This document shows positions 36,670 to 50,518 of a stretch of DNA of 64,000 nt, in pieces. Under the pieces are notes generated by a model. It did not search any database and was not told the DNA's origin. It was given only the letters and a program-made list of their open reading frames with translations. Made by a program: the position numbers and the translations under genes. Origin of the DNA: Icerya purchasi (lineage: Eukaryota; Arthropoda; Insecta; Hemiptera; Monophlebidae); assembly GCA_039619475.1 (NCBI GenBank), contig CM077115.1, forward strand, positions 66,780,864 to 66,844,863, written 5' to 3'. Every line of letters begins with the position of its first letter. Position 1 is the first letter of the stretch.

Positions 36670-38740
36670 TTTATGCATGACAACTGTTCAGATTTGTTTG
36701 AATGTTCCGACACCGCTGCTGATTTTGCTTCTCACTTTTACTAATTGATCTCACCATATTGCGCGACTTTTTCGTTCTTTCTTTTCGGTCAGTTACCTTT
36801 GAAATCATGTATAGATCCGATTCTACTTTCTTTGTTTTCTCGGGCCTACTGTCCTCATCGACGAAGTCAAAATAAAAAAAAAAAGCACAAGAAAACATAC
36901 ACCTCAATTTAGTTTTATTTTTTGTAAATTATTTTATTGCTAACGACTTACGCATGCGTATTTTATAGGCATCAACCGGTGTAATGATAATAGAAAAAGA
37001 TTTTCAATGTGATTATTATTATTATCGTTTTGTTCTTGGAATGATCGTAATAATATCAGTTATTTCACTTATACCGTGAAAATAGTTTATATACATCAAC
37101 GAGAAACCCCTCTCCTGGTAATGAGCGTTGTTCTCTTTCTTTGATATCTAAGAAGTTGTAAGACCAGTCTCCAGTGACGCTTCGCGTGATAATTTTTTTT
37201 CATCTCTTCTTGATGCACTTTTACGAGAAAGCAATTTTCGGCGCAATCGACTATATTATTTCATGCTGATTGATGTATGTCATCAATTAGCTGTAGCGGT
37301 GAAATGTAGGCACACTGCTAGTAGATTGTTTGTTCTATTTTTTACGAAAATCAAATTTATTTCTATTATCCGGGGAGACGGGTTTTAATAGAAAATATTC
37401 CGCAGTTGCGCGTGTTTCAGCGTATTCTCCTAATACTGACATTCGTAATAATTAAGCGATAATAAATAAACCTAAATGAAAGGTACGAAAAGAGTAAACA
37501 AGAGAAGACAACGTATAATTATTGCATCTTTCTCGTAGCACGCGATAAACAGTTCGCTCTATACGTATAATTAGATCACCTGAATTTAGTCGTGTACCGA
37601 AATAGTTTTCGCGTTTAGATTAAAATTAATTTTTTTTTGTAAATTTTTGTATTTCAAAAAATCAAAATAACGATACTAACTTACGAGTTTACGGATAAAT
37701 TAGCGAGAGTTTATTTAAAAAGGAAAATGAACTAACGATTTTCAGCAGTTCTTATTAGAAGTGTGAGTCGAGCTTCTTCCCTACTATAAAGATCGGTAGA
37801 GAGTATCGTCAGCATAAAATCTGAAGCAAATACCAAGCTTTATTACGAATCAGTTTTTTATATAGCCGTCTTACTGCGGATTTTCGATATTCTCTATGAT
37901 GCAGCAGCTGCATCTGAACTAGCTCGAATAACTGCCTATAAACTACGATGAGCTAAATTTCAAAAATTAAGCGCGCATCTGAAAAAACCGATTTTACATT
38001 AAGAGCTGTTATAGGCTGGCGCGATTTTCGCTATGGAAATAAATGAATATAGAAGATCGTGTTAAATTTCTCACAGAGCAGTCGAATATTTCTAATTATA
38101 GACGACGCCCTAAATAAACTTAATTTATGCAGCGAGAAAAATCAATTTCGCACGCTTTTTTGAATTCTATTGTCGATTTGCTGGTATGAAAAATTAGCCT
38201 GCACACCCCTCCTTTGGAGAGAAGATGATTAGATTCACGGGGTGGGGGGGGGGAGAAGAAACATTTTTCTAGCGTTATAAGGTGGTTGAATATTACTGCG
38301 AACAATATCTCGGAATTTTGAAGCGTAAGAGAAGATAAACGAGGGAATATATCTACGAGATTGGAAACGAGTACGATTTCGAACAGTAATTGCTTCGACT
38401 AATTGGAATGAACTGAAACAGGTGGTTTCTAGTGATTCCAGTACAATGCGGAGACGTAGCCGATGATTGAAGTCCGTTTTCGGGAGGTGTTCAAAAGTCA
38501 GCCTAATAATCTTCATGTGTCAACAGCTTGACCATCGAACTCCGTGCGAATGCGATTATTTTAAGATTATTAGAAATTAAAATTAACGATGGCGTGTCAT
38601 CGAAAGACATACGGCGATTTTGATTGCACAGCGGCAGGATGTATACAAAGATTATCATGTTCGGATTAAAAAGATGAAATTACTTTCAATCTTAAAACCA
38701 CCAACGGGCAAGTATACTTAAAGAGCGAAAGATTTATTTA
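36670..38740. other. No recognisable gene
   Basis: Mixed AT-rich sequence. Several short frames, none with a recognisable domain. A G10 tract is at 38244-38253. Confidence 0.35.
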
Positions 38741-38741
38741 T

Positions 38742-39000
38742 TTATGTTTTTTGTTTTTTTTTTTTTGGATTTTTTATAAATAGGTAATAATCAAAAACGG
38801 GAATAGAGGAAAAATGAAGGGATAGCAGTCGAGAAATAGGTAGAATATAGGAACATAAAAAACCGAAAAAGGATTGCGAAGGGCAACGTTGTAAGTGTTT
38901 AAGAAAATTAAGAATTAGAAAATAGGCCCACAGAAACGATCTAATCGAAGAGAACAACCTGATCTTGCGGAGGAGCGTGAAAGCCACAATATGAAGCAAT
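38742..39000 (-). pseudogene. Probable LINE C-terminus with A-rich tail
   Basis: A minus-strand frame has the hydrophobic, leucine-rich C-terminal character of the LINE tails at 30 and 49 kb (SILPI/ILPISRLLSLHFSSI). It ends in an A-rich tail on that strand (38752-38767), followed by an AAAT-like stretch. The diagnostic histidine-cysteine motif is not clear, so the assignment rests on composition, tail and weak motif similarity. Confidence 0.4.
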
Positions 39001-39009
39001 AGAAATTGT

Positions 39010-41390
39010 AGAATTGATGACGAAGGAGTTTATAATTGGAACCAAAAGTAAATACATCAAACGAAACGTTGCAGAATTAATGAAACTAGTGTCGTAGAAA
39101 GAGGCTGATTAATAATACATAAATAGGAAGAATAGTCAAACTGCGATCTAGGGGAAAAGTTCACGGGCAGAAATATGTCAATGAAAACCGACCGTTAACC
39201 AGAGAGCCGATCATTTACCTTTTTGTTCGTACCAGGTAAATATCAAGCGTACTCCGGTTCATAAATGCTTTGGCAGGAAGTCTAAGCAAAATAGCAGGGA
39301 AAACCATGGCCGAAGTGCCGTAGACCCTCGAACGTGACTGAACAGCAGAAACAATAGAAGAATGGCTAATATAATTTTGGGAACGGAGGGACACGAAAGG
39401 ATTGAACTAGTAAGTATGAAAGACGTGGAAATAATAAAATGAAAAGAAAAAGAACATTCGTAAAATGTGCTAGAAAGCCTTTTTAGCTTTTACAAAAAAG
39501 AAAGAAAAAAAAAAAAGGCTACCAGTAAAATAGAATAATAGAACCAGTGTCGGGATGTTGTCGGCGTTATACAGGTGAATCTGAAAATTTTGAATCATGG
39601 CTGGATGATCTTCATTCATTAATTTCGCTATCGACGTGAAAAAAATCAATCATGGAAGTACGTAGCGGCTGTCACTATATATGTATAACCGCTAAAACGC
39701 GCTACCGTAGCACCGGCCGAGTTAATTGCGTTTCGTTCAGTTATGACTTGATACCGCGCGATTCCGCAAAATAAGAATGAATTCCGTTTTTGCGTTAAAG
39801 TCCGCAGTTGACGAGAATGAAAAAGAAAAAAGAGAATCGCTAAAAAGCTATTACGAGGTAAGTAACGGTTACCTGAACATCGTAAGCGGTGCGGAACTTT
39901 TTCTCTTTTAGAGAAATATATGTAAAGAAACAAATGAGAAACAATACAACTGCGATGTTTCATTTTGACGTTGAAGCAGAATTTTTTTTGTTTTGTTTCA
40001 TCATCAAAAACACAGTCTGAGTGAGTCATCTTGCGATTTCTGTTCGCAGTTTATTCGCACAAATCCGTTCTTCAACTTGTAATTAAAAGTAAACATCGGA
40101 ACACGCTTTAAAGGCGAAACATCGATGTGTACGTATACGCCCTTAAGGCAACACATCTTACGAGAGAATTTCAAGTTTTACCACGGTAATTTAGACGTTT
40201 CCATAAAGTTCATTTAATTAAAGTCGTCATATTCATTATCGAGCGAATTAAATCTATTTCGGAAAATAGTTTCTGACAATATTTAGCTTCGTGCAATGCA
40301 GAGTTTGAAATCCAGCCGCAGATTGTAAATTAGTCTCGCTGCGAAGTTACGAAGTCAACGATATACCGCTGTACAATGTAGTGGTCAATAATAAGTTGTA
40401 CTAGGTTGAAAACAATTATCATTCAAATTGTAACACCGTCAGAATAACAATATTCTTTTCTTTTTATTGTTTCTAAGGACGCGCGGGTTTTAAAAGGGAA
40501 AAAACAGATAAAAAAAAAAAAAGTGAAATAAATTTTCCGAAATTCCGGCATTCTTAAATTTCCTACCGATTTAGGAACCTTTTAGCAATATAAAAAATCT
40601 AAGAATTTAAACTGTTATCGATACTTTTGAGAGTATTCTCGCAGAGAGTTTCTATATTCCCGAAAAGGCAAAAAAAGAATTAGAACTAATAAATTCTGAT
40701 ACAAAAACATTTAAACTGGTTGAAAAAAAATTATTGTTGAAACCAAAAAAAAAAAAAAAAAAAGAAATCCTATTACTGATTAATTTGAACTTTTTGGTGT
40801 TTTAAATATTTTCATTTGCTATTTCGTTAGCGTAAGCAATCATACATTTATACATATACAAAATATCTTCTTCTTCGGTCGTTTGAATTGCGCTGATCTA
40901 ATTGGCAGTTCGAATTTGAGAGACAAGGCTAACTTTTTTGACGGTCAAAAGAATAGATTTCAGGGACAACTGAAACGAAAGGTTTTTATCGGTGACCTGC
41001 ACTTATGATAATCATTTATTCTAAGTGTGAGCTAGTAAATCGGTGCATATATGTGACAATATTATTATCGGTGTGTTGTACGCTGTTACATTTTAATATT
41101 TCAATATGTCGAATTACTCGCTAGTTCCTTGTTTCATTTATGTGCTGATAGTGATTAGATGCGTTATTGCCGAATAACAAGCTACTTCTTACGAGTAAAA
41201 TATATTCGGTGTGGCTGTATTTTTCGTCTTTTTCGAACAACCGTTCCGAAATCAAAAATTTGCCTCTCAAAAACGGTGCGCCCGACCTAACACAATCCTG
41301 TATTATTTTCACTTTGCCCGTATCATGGTTTTCATCAGCTAGGCCGGGGTCGTCTTAATTTCAGCTAATTCTCTGTCGTCTTCTTCCTCT
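39010..41390. other. No recognisable gene
   Basis: Part of 39010-39480 may continue the minus-strand LINE relic. A 127-codon minus-strand frame at 39646-40029 has no recognisable domain. The rest is AT-rich with homopolymers. Confidence 0.3.
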
Positions 41391-41394
41391 TAAC

Positions 41395-41890
41395 TTTGCC
41401 TTCAATGATCAGCTCTTTTCGATTACGACGTCCAAAAAGGAGACTTAAGCACGCTTCTGTGTCAGCAACCGTTCTCGAGCATTGTCAAGATTGCTGCATC
41501 GCTTCATCACTTTAAAAGCCTGTTTTATCCCTCAAGACTCAGTACACGTTGCGATTGAAAGCTAAAAGTTTTTTCTTACTTTCTTCGCTAATGTTTTTCT
41601 AAACGCTATGATACTATTATCTCCATTTGTCTTTTATTTTCTCCGCCACACCGTCTCCATTCTTCCCTTCTGTCTACAGTAGGGTTAATTGAAATGCCTC
41701 TTATGCCGGTCTACGGCTACTAGGAAACATTGATTTCTTTTTACAGTTTGCTTTTTAAATCTTTCTACGTTTTCGGGCAATTCTGCCATTTCATCTTCTA
41801 AGACACGTGGTATCATCATTCACGAATCGAAGATTTGAAAATTTCCTTCTTCCAGCGGTGATTCTACTTTTCCATCGTCTATTTTAATTA
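41395..41890 (-). pseudogene. RTE-type LINE reverse transcriptase relic
   Basis: From 41890 downwards the frames give GRRKFSNLRFVNDDTTCL, matching the RKxxNLRFADDTTLL catalytic block of RTE-type elements with an extra residue at the box. Next come LEDEMAELPENVERFKKQ (the EEMAELLxRVxxxS helix) and a VAVDRHKRHFN segment like the TKVMVVDR block. Weaker similarity continues through AFKVMKRCSNLDNARERL to about 41395. It needs several frameshifts. This group encodes endonuclease plus RT without RNase H. The plus-strand fragment at 57990 has the C-terminal part of a similar element. Confidence 0.6.
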
Positions 41891-42177
41891 TCCGCCAATG
41901 TTGAAAAGGATCATAGAGTATTTACCCTTGTTCGGCTTCCTCATTCGGACGGTGGGAAAATAAGCTTTATAAACATTAATAACAACTATTGTTTCGATTC
42001 AGACCTCTGAAAGGGGTCTCAAAATCCTGCAAACTTCCTTCCCCTCCTTTAAATGTTGCTCCGGCACAAACGAATGAAGATAAAGAAAATTTTCAAATAA
42101 CCAAAAAAAAGGCCTCAATAGAAGCGTTATCTTAAAAGTAAAAATACTTTTGAATGTTTTCTTGAATGACATCATTA

Positions 42178-42270
42178 TTGTTTATTATTATTATTATTAA
42201 TAATAATATTATTATTATTTCTATTATTATTGTTAATGCTATTACTATTATTATTACTATTGTTATTATT
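42178..42270. repeat. (ATT)n-rich simple sequence
   Basis: Clusters of ATT and AAT units with GTT and ACT interruptions, about 90 bases, partly self-complementary (ATTATTATT next to AATAATAAT). Confidence 0.85.
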
Positions 42271-42972
42271 TTAATTTTGTGATTTTCGTCAATGTAGGCG
42301 ACAAAAATTATTTCGCTCGTTGTTATTCGTGTAGTATGTTAAAATGAATGTGTATTTAATTTAATAATAATTTATGCGGATGTGAACGTGTTTGTAGCGG
42401 ATTTTTCTTTTCGGTTCTTAATCTGTAATTATCCTGTCCATTTCTTAGAAAACGCATCATATCCGGCCGGCCCTCATTCTATCCGTATCGTGTCTGTAAA
42501 AAGAAACATATACAGGAACGTGTCCGGTGAATGATTAACATATATCGTGCATGCACGCTTTTCGTGTCCCGATCATAGGGGAAGGTGTTCATGTTTGACC
42601 AATTGTCCGGAAATAAAATATTTAATCTTTCCGAAGCGTGCGCCGATGAACTCGCCTCATAATTAATCCGATTTACGGAAGAAATATCTGCGCACAAACT
42701 TGCAGTTAAATAAACTTCGGTAAATTGGGAACTCGCCCAGAAACTGTTGGTTTGACGACAAGTTTACTTAAACTGTCACGGACGAGAGGAATTTACGGAC
42801 AAAATTTTAAATTATAAACAACCCGCGGTACATTCTGTTTCACAGCTTCGAAATAACTTTAACCCCGATTCCAGCGATATAGAAAAAAATAACAAATTCG
42901 ATAGAAATTAATCTTTAAAAAAAAAAAAAATTAATCTGTCGTCGAATAATGATGTTTTTTGTTTTTTTTTAA

Positions 42973-43245
42973 TACTCGATAGCCTAGTGGTTTAACGGTG
43001 CTTGGCTACCAAACCAGAGGTGTCATGGGTTATCGAAGCTCGGATCCAAGTCGCTCCCAAGTTTACACAGCCTGAAATAATTGGGTACCAGAGAAATCTG
43101 AGAAAGTAAAGGCGGATTCTATAAGAAAGCAACTTGTCCCGGTATTCTCATCAGATCCATTAGGTTTAGTACGTTACGAAAATCTTAATTACACAATCCC
43201 AACGCCTTATCAACGACGGTATTTAGGTTTGATCTTTTTTTTTTT
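42973..43245 (+). mobile_element. tRNA-derived SINE relic
   Basis: The head has a pol III box A (TAGCCTAGTGG at 42980-42990) followed by GGTGCTTGGCTACCAAACC, with a tRNA-like D-arm and anticodon-arm layout. A damaged box B (GGGTTATCGAAG near 43027, compare GGTTCGAATCC) lies at the expected spacing. A tRNA-unrelated body of about 190 bases follows, and a T12 run at 43234-43245 could end pol III transcription. The box B insertion and poor stems argue against a functional tRNA. Confidence 0.65.
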
Positions 43246-43529
43246 AGCCCGGTGATGAGCCGGTTAGCTACCATCAAGTCGATAATGATATGAGGCAAAT
43301 GGGGGAAAAAGCAATATTCGATTAGTACAATAAACATATCAAAGGAGTATATAACTTTTTTGTAACATAAGTGTGTCTACGTAAGATCATAAGGAAAAGT
43401 GGCCAGACCAAGTTCGAAGTACATTACTCGAACAGGACTAAGCAGCAAAAGTTGCGAATATGAATTGCCAAAAGTTGCTTAGCATAGCGATGTTTCAACG
43501 GGTTTTGCTATCATCACGTAATGATAATG

Positions 43530-44016
<487 letters not shown>

Positions 44017-44504
44017 TAATAATGTAATAAATAATGATTTGATTAAAATTAAAACGTTTTTATAGTAAATCGAAATTTTTTTAAAGTTCTAACGATTTTT
44101 TCCCGTTTAAAATCAGCCAAATATAGAAGGGTTCTTCGGGTTGCACAACTTTCGCGCTGTTCTGGATGAAATTTAAAGCCAAGAACTTACAAGATGTATG
44201 TTTGTGGTCGAAGGTTTGCCTTAGTAGCAATCGCTTTCAGCACCTCCACATCACCCTCGCTAATTTTGCAAAACACGTCTTCTTCAACTACAGGCCATCG
44301 AAAAAAACTAACCTAAATTACGTGTGTGCCACATCACGTTCGATCTTCATTTATCTCCGCCCGGCCAATTATCTGCAGAGCACTACCGTGTCAGTAAACT
44401 TGAAAAGTAGAAAGTCGAAAACATGACGGAATCTCCTTGTGTTGCCTTTCTCAAAAATCCGTAAAACAACCTTCGCAATGTAATGGTCTACGGAACGCAC
44501 GACA

Positions 44505-44583
44505 CGACTAATTTCTTTGGGTCCGAATCATGCGGGTGTTGCGGGAAATGAGCGCGCGAACCTGGTTGCGCTCGGTCGATCAT
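44505..44583 (+). pseudogene. LINE RNase H fragment
   Basis: One frame reads LGPNHAGVAGNERANLVALGRS, matching the WVPGHAGVAGNExADLVA block of LINE RNase H. The tryptophan codon has changed to leucine, GH to NH, and the catalytic aspartate to asparagine. About 25 codons are clear. The rest of the domain may lie in 44180-44500 but I could not read it. This is a different lineage from the copies at 11 and 35 kb, judging by the GVAGNERA wording. Confidence 0.65.
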
Positions 44584-45009
44584 GATGTGTTTAGTGCCAT
44601 ACTTGGCCAATAAATTTCTTTTCAGACGCAGCTGTGGAGTCGTGACTGATTTTTGTCACCCCCGAATCTTCGCGAGAAGTAAAATCTAAAACGAAAATGC
44701 CCGCAGGTGTGGAATGGAGCGTTGGGTATTCAGAACGAGATATACTTCTCTCATTCCCGTGATTTCCGTCTTAAGCAAACTACCCGGCCGAACACACTAT
44801 GCTTTGCCGAAGAATAGCCATCGGTTTCACGCTTTCTTCCAAATTGAACACGGCTCGATGGTTTACGCCGCAAACAGACTACCGACCGTATCCTAACAAA
44901 AAAAAAAAAATGCACCCACTTTGACCAGACTTCTCTACCTCTCATTCGATTTGCCGGGCTGATGGTTTCGGTAATTACAGCCGGTACATAGAGTAATCTC
45001 ATTTAAAAA

Positions 45010-47980
45010 AAAAAACACAGAATCCAAGGGACTCTTGCAAATAAATAATTTACCTGTTTATCATTTTTTCAGAAATTTTAAAATTTTGCTGTAAGAACTT
45101 TCTCCGCTGTTTGAGAATAACGGCAACGAAAAGTTAAAAATAACCACTAGCCTCGTTTAACAAATGTGTGGGAAGAAAAACTCCTTAGTAGTTGTATTGA
45201 ACATCGATGTGGTCCAAATAAGCGACAGGTATATCTGCGCGATGTGTTCAGCCTCCTTGAAAACTGATAGTAAAGGAGGTGTTGCGGATGCGGGTATTTT
45301 GTTAAGATTCTACGAATACGGATAACCTTGAAACGTGTTAAGACTGCCTTTTATACAACCTTTGTTTCTGAAGCTTTAGCAACAACGTTAAATATTTAAG
45401 CTCAGCAGCATACGAGCTATTAGAAAGAATTCAATTAAAGTTCGTCACTTCTTGAAGTATATTAATTCTTTGTTGTAGAATTTTTCTTTTGTACTAAGCG
45501 GTTTTGATTTTTCTCTATTTCGCGGACGTTTCGACTTCTTACTATTTTTAATTATAAATCAGCCATAGTCGGTAATTACTTTTTGCAAAACCGTTAAATT
45601 AAAAATTATATTTACGAATATGCTATTGTAAACAAACGTATCGGATACCAACGTTACGTAAAAACGCGTTACAAAAGAACATGAATGACAACTCGGTTTT
45701 TTTCACATTATCCCCGGCGAAATGGTGACGTAGACACATTAATACTTATCGCCATTTTTACGGCAAACGATACGAAAATTGTTTTTAGCGTTTAATTTGT
45801 AACGTTTTTATATTATTAAAGGATTTATCGCAATCGGCGAAAAAATGGTAGCTTCTTTTCTGTAGAACTGAAGTAAGACCGTCATCCGTAGGTCCGAGGG
45901 GCGTTCCCCGATGCCGATAGGTCGCAATCATCGAGTTTTATACATACCTATGTAATACTTGGTATTAATGACTTTATCATTTTTTTATTTGTGTCGAATA
46001 AGTTTAACGTTTTTATGTAACGAAAACTAAAACACAGCGTGACGAAAATCTCGTAATTATTTTTGTATCGATTAAATACAACATTTTTATATAAAGTTTT
46101 AATGTATTATAACATTTTGACATGTGATCTTTTTCCCGGCGTGCGCATTTTCACGTTACTCCGAACAGTTCGTGAAAGGTACCCCGCGTGAGAGATACTG
46201 GGAATTTTCTCTAAGCAAATTAATCATCAAATCGTAATAAAACTAAAAGATACAATGGAAATAAATTTAAAAAGAGAATAAAAAAATAATTTGTTTTTAA
46301 AATAATACCGACTTCACCGGTAAGAATTGAATAAAAAAGCACTACAAAATGGAAAAACAATTATATGAAATAGTACACTTTTTAACTTTTTGTAGTCGAC
46401 ACTAAATTTAAATTACAACGATATTTAAAATTTAAACAGCACAATCGCTATATACATACATCGGGGGAATATTTTTTTCGATTACAATTTGAATTTGATG
46501 CCGGCTCCAAAAAAGTGAATGTCGTTTAAGAATAATCGTAATATTTTGCCGTAAAATATTATTAAATTATTAGTGTAAACTTCGAGAAGTCGTTATTTCA
46601 GAATTTTCATGTGATAATGCGAATAGCTGTGACGCTTTCCGTACTGAATAAAGTTGAGTAATGATTAAAAAGATTATAATGCTTCGATTCATTAAGTAAT
46701 GAACATTTTTCTAGATAGTATTACCAATACTTCAAGTCAGCCGTCTTCATCGCTGTTTAATTGCAAAAAATTTGCAGGTGTTCATATTTTCTAAAGTATA
46801 TCCCTGAGAGGGAGACTCTTTTTTCCTTTTTTTTTAATGCTTATTTCGATAACTACCGAGTGTTAGCGTTCATCAATACTTAAATAAATACACTTAGGTG
46901 GGACTATGACTAAACGTCGAATGAACAAAATATGTAATGTTAAAGAAGAAGAACGCATGTTTTTGTCCAACGCGATCTCGCTTTTATAAAAACGTACCGC
47001 GCCGACTATTCGTGTAGTATTACGAATTTTTCGACAACACGAAATTCGGTTTCGAACGACTTTACGAAGGAGTTGAAAAAGCCAAACTAGAAAGTCCCGC
47101 TTTCCCCCGTTAAATTATATGTTCGCGGGTTCCGGACACGCTAGGAATTTTTTTTCCACCACCTTCGAAATAATATTTTGTTGCGTGGATGATCATCGCT
47201 AAATCGAAAAAACTAATTAATGCCATTATAACTTTTACATCGGTACACAATAGCGCGTCTGATTGGACCGGAATCTCCTGCGGGGGATTAGCAATTGCGC
47301 GTAAGTTCGCTTTTGTTCGCCCAAAGAGTATGTATATTCTTTAAAAACTCTAGGTCATTCCGGTGCCGAAGATAGCTTTCTAAAACCTAAAAGAATAGGT
47401 TATAGTTTAGCAGAATAAACAAGTTGCAAATTGGATAGGTATCGTCATGTCTGCAGGTATGCAGAACTTGTTGTGCCGCTCATAATACTACTGTGATATC
47501 AATTATTACACTTTGTTTTCGGAACACCATCTGTCGCCAGTCGTGAACATAATGCGGAACAAAGGAACGAGACGGACTTGTTTGTTCATCGAAAAGTCAG
47601 TTTGGTCAGACTGAGATCGCAGCGGACGAAAAGTCTCCTCGCCAACCACTAAAGACAGTCAAGTACCGCCGGATGGATTTCTTTTCTCACCCGACGGCTA
47701 TTATAAATCGGCAACTTTTTTGTTTTTATGTGTTAACGAAAAAAAATGCACGCAACAGGGAAACGAAAATAACTTCCTTTAAAAGTATTGTGTTTGTTAA
47801 TATTTATTATTTTTAAATAGGAAAATTTTTTTTTGTTATCGAAGATATTTCTATTACTTTCATTTTGCAAGATACTTCTCCCTTTACGCCTTTCTTTAAA
47901 AAAAAAAAAAAAAAAGCCATTAGTGTTAAAGAGTTTCAAAAGGAATAATTTTCTTTTACTTTTTTTTCTTTTATGAAATA
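45010..47980. other. No recognisable gene
   Basis: AT-rich DNA with a GC-richer part around 46890-47700. A short block CATCGAGTTTTATACAT at about 45930 recurs with changes near 59841. No domain was seen. Confidence 0.3.
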
Positions 47981-47984
47981 ATAA

Positions 47985-48045
47985 TAATAATAAATTATTT
48001 TTTATTTTTTGGGCGCGTCAACGGCTTTGACCCAACAACTAGAAA
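47985..48045 (-). mobile_element. LINE 3' terminus, truncated
   Basis: On the minus strand the sequence TTGGGTCAAAGCCGTTGACG (predicted peptide WVKAVDAPKK) runs straight into an A-rich tail and an (ATT)n array. The same terminus occurs at 51926-51975 and, more diverged, at 29776-29806. These are 3' ends of one retrotransposon family; here almost nothing upstream remains. Confidence 0.6.
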
Positions 48046-48299
48046 AGCTAAAATAAGTGATTAGAGACGATTAGAGATAAAGCATAGGAAAAGGAATAAA
48101 TTTGTAAAAATCTATTGTTAATTGTTCTCGATTTTTTTCGATTTTCAACTATAAAATGCGGGCTTAAACCTTTTGACTGTGTTTCATTTCTAGAAATACT
48201 TGTATTCCGCAGATGGCTGAAGTAAATGAGCGTAGACTATTCCATCTCTTTACTAAAATGCATACCACAACTACTTGACAACTTGCGCCTATCTAGTTT

Positions 48300-48442
48300 T
48301 TTTAATTCTTCATTTTTTTTAATTCTTCGGGTTTTTTTTTAATTATTCAGTTCTTTTAATTAATCAGTTCTTTTAATTAATCAGTTCTTTTAATTGTTCA
48401 GTTCTTTTAATTACTCAGTTCTTTTAATTATTCAGTTCTTCA
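48300..48442. repeat. 17-bp minisatellite
   Basis: The unit TTTTAATTAATCAGTTC repeats at exact 17-base steps about five times (roughly 48343-48442), with changes limited to the AATC positions (GTTC, ACTC, ATTC). More degenerate TTTTAATTCTTC units precede it from 48300. Confidence 0.9.
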
Positions 48443-48999
48443 GTTCTATCAATATGAAATAAAAACCCAAAGGAAAGACCCTATCTGACAAACTCGATTG
48501 ACTTTATTTTATAATAATAAATTCATGTCCAAATGAAAGAGCCGGGTTTTACACTTCGATCGGCTTTGAAACAGCGCATAGCAACTCTAAACGCCTTGTA
48601 GGAGTTGGAGATTTTTTCTTTTTGTGTTGTTTTTATCAACGATATGGCTTTGGTGCAATGATAATTTTTTTGTTCGTTTCGATGGGGCAATGAACGAATC
48701 GCCGTCTAAAACGCTAATACTGCCCCGGGTCTTTCTTTTTTAGTCAGTAAGCGCCAATTATTTTCGTTGAAAAATTAAAATATCGATTGGAACTTGTTTC
48801 ACCATCTTCGGCCGTAATCCCCCTAATGAATGTCGTGACCATTTTTTTGTGCTACCTTCAATTTTTTCCCGCCATTGCCTCTGATTTACAGCTTGCCGTT
48901 TACGGACAACAATTGACAGATCCCGAGTACGTGTCTTGATCATGTCCGTTATTGAACTTTAAACATCGCATAATTCGGTAAAGTACGTTTTAACTTTTT

Positions 49000-49625
49000 T
49001 CTGTTCATTTTCCGCTCATTGCTGCGACTTTGTTACTTTTCGCGGGCGCTCCCTCATTCGTAATCTTTTCGCAAATCATTCCGTCCGCATCAATCCGCTC
49101 CGGGTCCGAAGCCACAAGCGAATGATAGCGAAATGGCAGATTTCTTGGCTTTTTTCTAAAATTCCTGCTATGTAAAAATTTCCATTCTAGACTTTGATCA
49201 GTTATTTTCTCTTTTCCAACAATCTTCCGTCTATCTCTCCAGCCGAGTCTTCATGCTCTCCTGGCTTTAGTGTTCCTTCATTGCTCGTTTTTGCTCTTCC
49301 GCTATCCTCACGTTTTCCTTTTAACACCCTACCTATACTGTTGTCTTCAACCTAATTACGAAACAATTTGTGATTCTAATGATATATATAAATTTTTTTT
49401 AAATGGCCCTATCCTTCTCGACAAAACGCGCCATCCTTTACTCTCACTTGTTATCTCTCGGACTTCCTGGTAGCCCCTATTGTGCCTCCTATATCTTTTC
49501 ACTTCCTGGTTTGTCCATTATTCCAGTTCTTTCTTCCTTCATTCTGCCAGTTTCTGACCATATCAGTGTAACTATTTATTTTTTATTTTTCAAATGTTTC
49601 TGGGTTGTCGGTTACTCAATTTAAA
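49000..49625 (+). pseudogene. LINE C-terminal region (post-RNase H)
   Basis: A frame near 49130 gives KWQISWLFSK, the WQxxW motif between RNase H and the tail. Near 49362 comes CDSNDIYKFFLNGPILL, a worn DLNHIFFxCPxL motif. The next frame (49403-49624) then reads STKRAILYSHLLSLGLPG...SLPGLSIIPVLSSFIL, the hydrophobic C-terminus. It matches the copy at 35360-36060 at IIPVLSxFIL. Frameshifted and dead. No A-tail is obvious. Confidence 0.6.
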
Positions 49626-50518
49626 CAGAAAAATAAAAATAACTTTTATTCGGACTTACACTTGCATTAGTGTTGATCTTTTTTTCAGCGATGCTCTGTA
49701 CAAGGCCCATAAAATCTGATCTCATACCCTTCTTGCGGAAATCGATCGCAAGATCTCTCGTAGACGCTCATTCTCTACGACGGCAGTTATTGTGATTTAG
49801 AAGCTAAATTTTATTTATAAAAATACGTGTATTGATCGCAAAATAGTGAAAACAAAAATCTCAGGAAAAAGACCAACAACGTGTTAGTGTAACTCGGAAA
49901 TAAGGTATAATAATGGCTTTTATTTTTTTTTAAATATTAACTAAAAAATAAAAAAAAAATAAAAAAATAAACACACAGCGTATTTAGTGAAGCGAGAAGA
50001 GAATAAGTTCCCTCTTTTTATAAGCAAATAATGTATAATAATACAAAGTCTCTACAGATTTCCGGTAAAATAGTGAATAATTTATAAACAAGAAACGTTA
50101 AATAAAAACACCGAATAAAATAGAAACGTTTTCAGGAATATTCCCCATCTTCAACTAGAGGCCCCTTTTCACATACAGACGTAGTACATTCACACCTTTA
50201 CAGATATTTATTTTTTCCTTTCTAGTGACATTCCTCGCCTCAAAGAGAAATCATTAACTTTTATATGCTTAAGAAATTTGTTGTTGAACTAATATACATT
50301 TAACTTGTTGAGTAATTAACAAAAGCACGATCTTGTCAAATAAGCTACATCTGTAATTTTTCCGAAAGAAAGGGGCAAATTCCGAGCGACACCAGGTCCC
50401 CCCCCCCTTCTGTGGTAACACGGTGTAACGTTAATTACAACCGGTTTCAATTTGTCAAAATAAATAATAAAATTTACAAAGTGGTTTTTCTTACAAACAT
50501 GTTTTACAAATGAATGAA

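Noticed and set aside
39646..40029. 127-codon minus-strand ORF
   Set aside because: No recognisable domain or homologous motif, and no splice context.
42973..43050. tRNA gene
   Set aside because: Box B is disrupted and acceptor/T stems do not pair; the layout fits a SINE head.
44714..45002. Overlapping ORFs with an internal VVCLRRK repeat
   Set aside because: The repeat is two short similar peptides in a GC-richer patch; no family and opposite-strand overlap.
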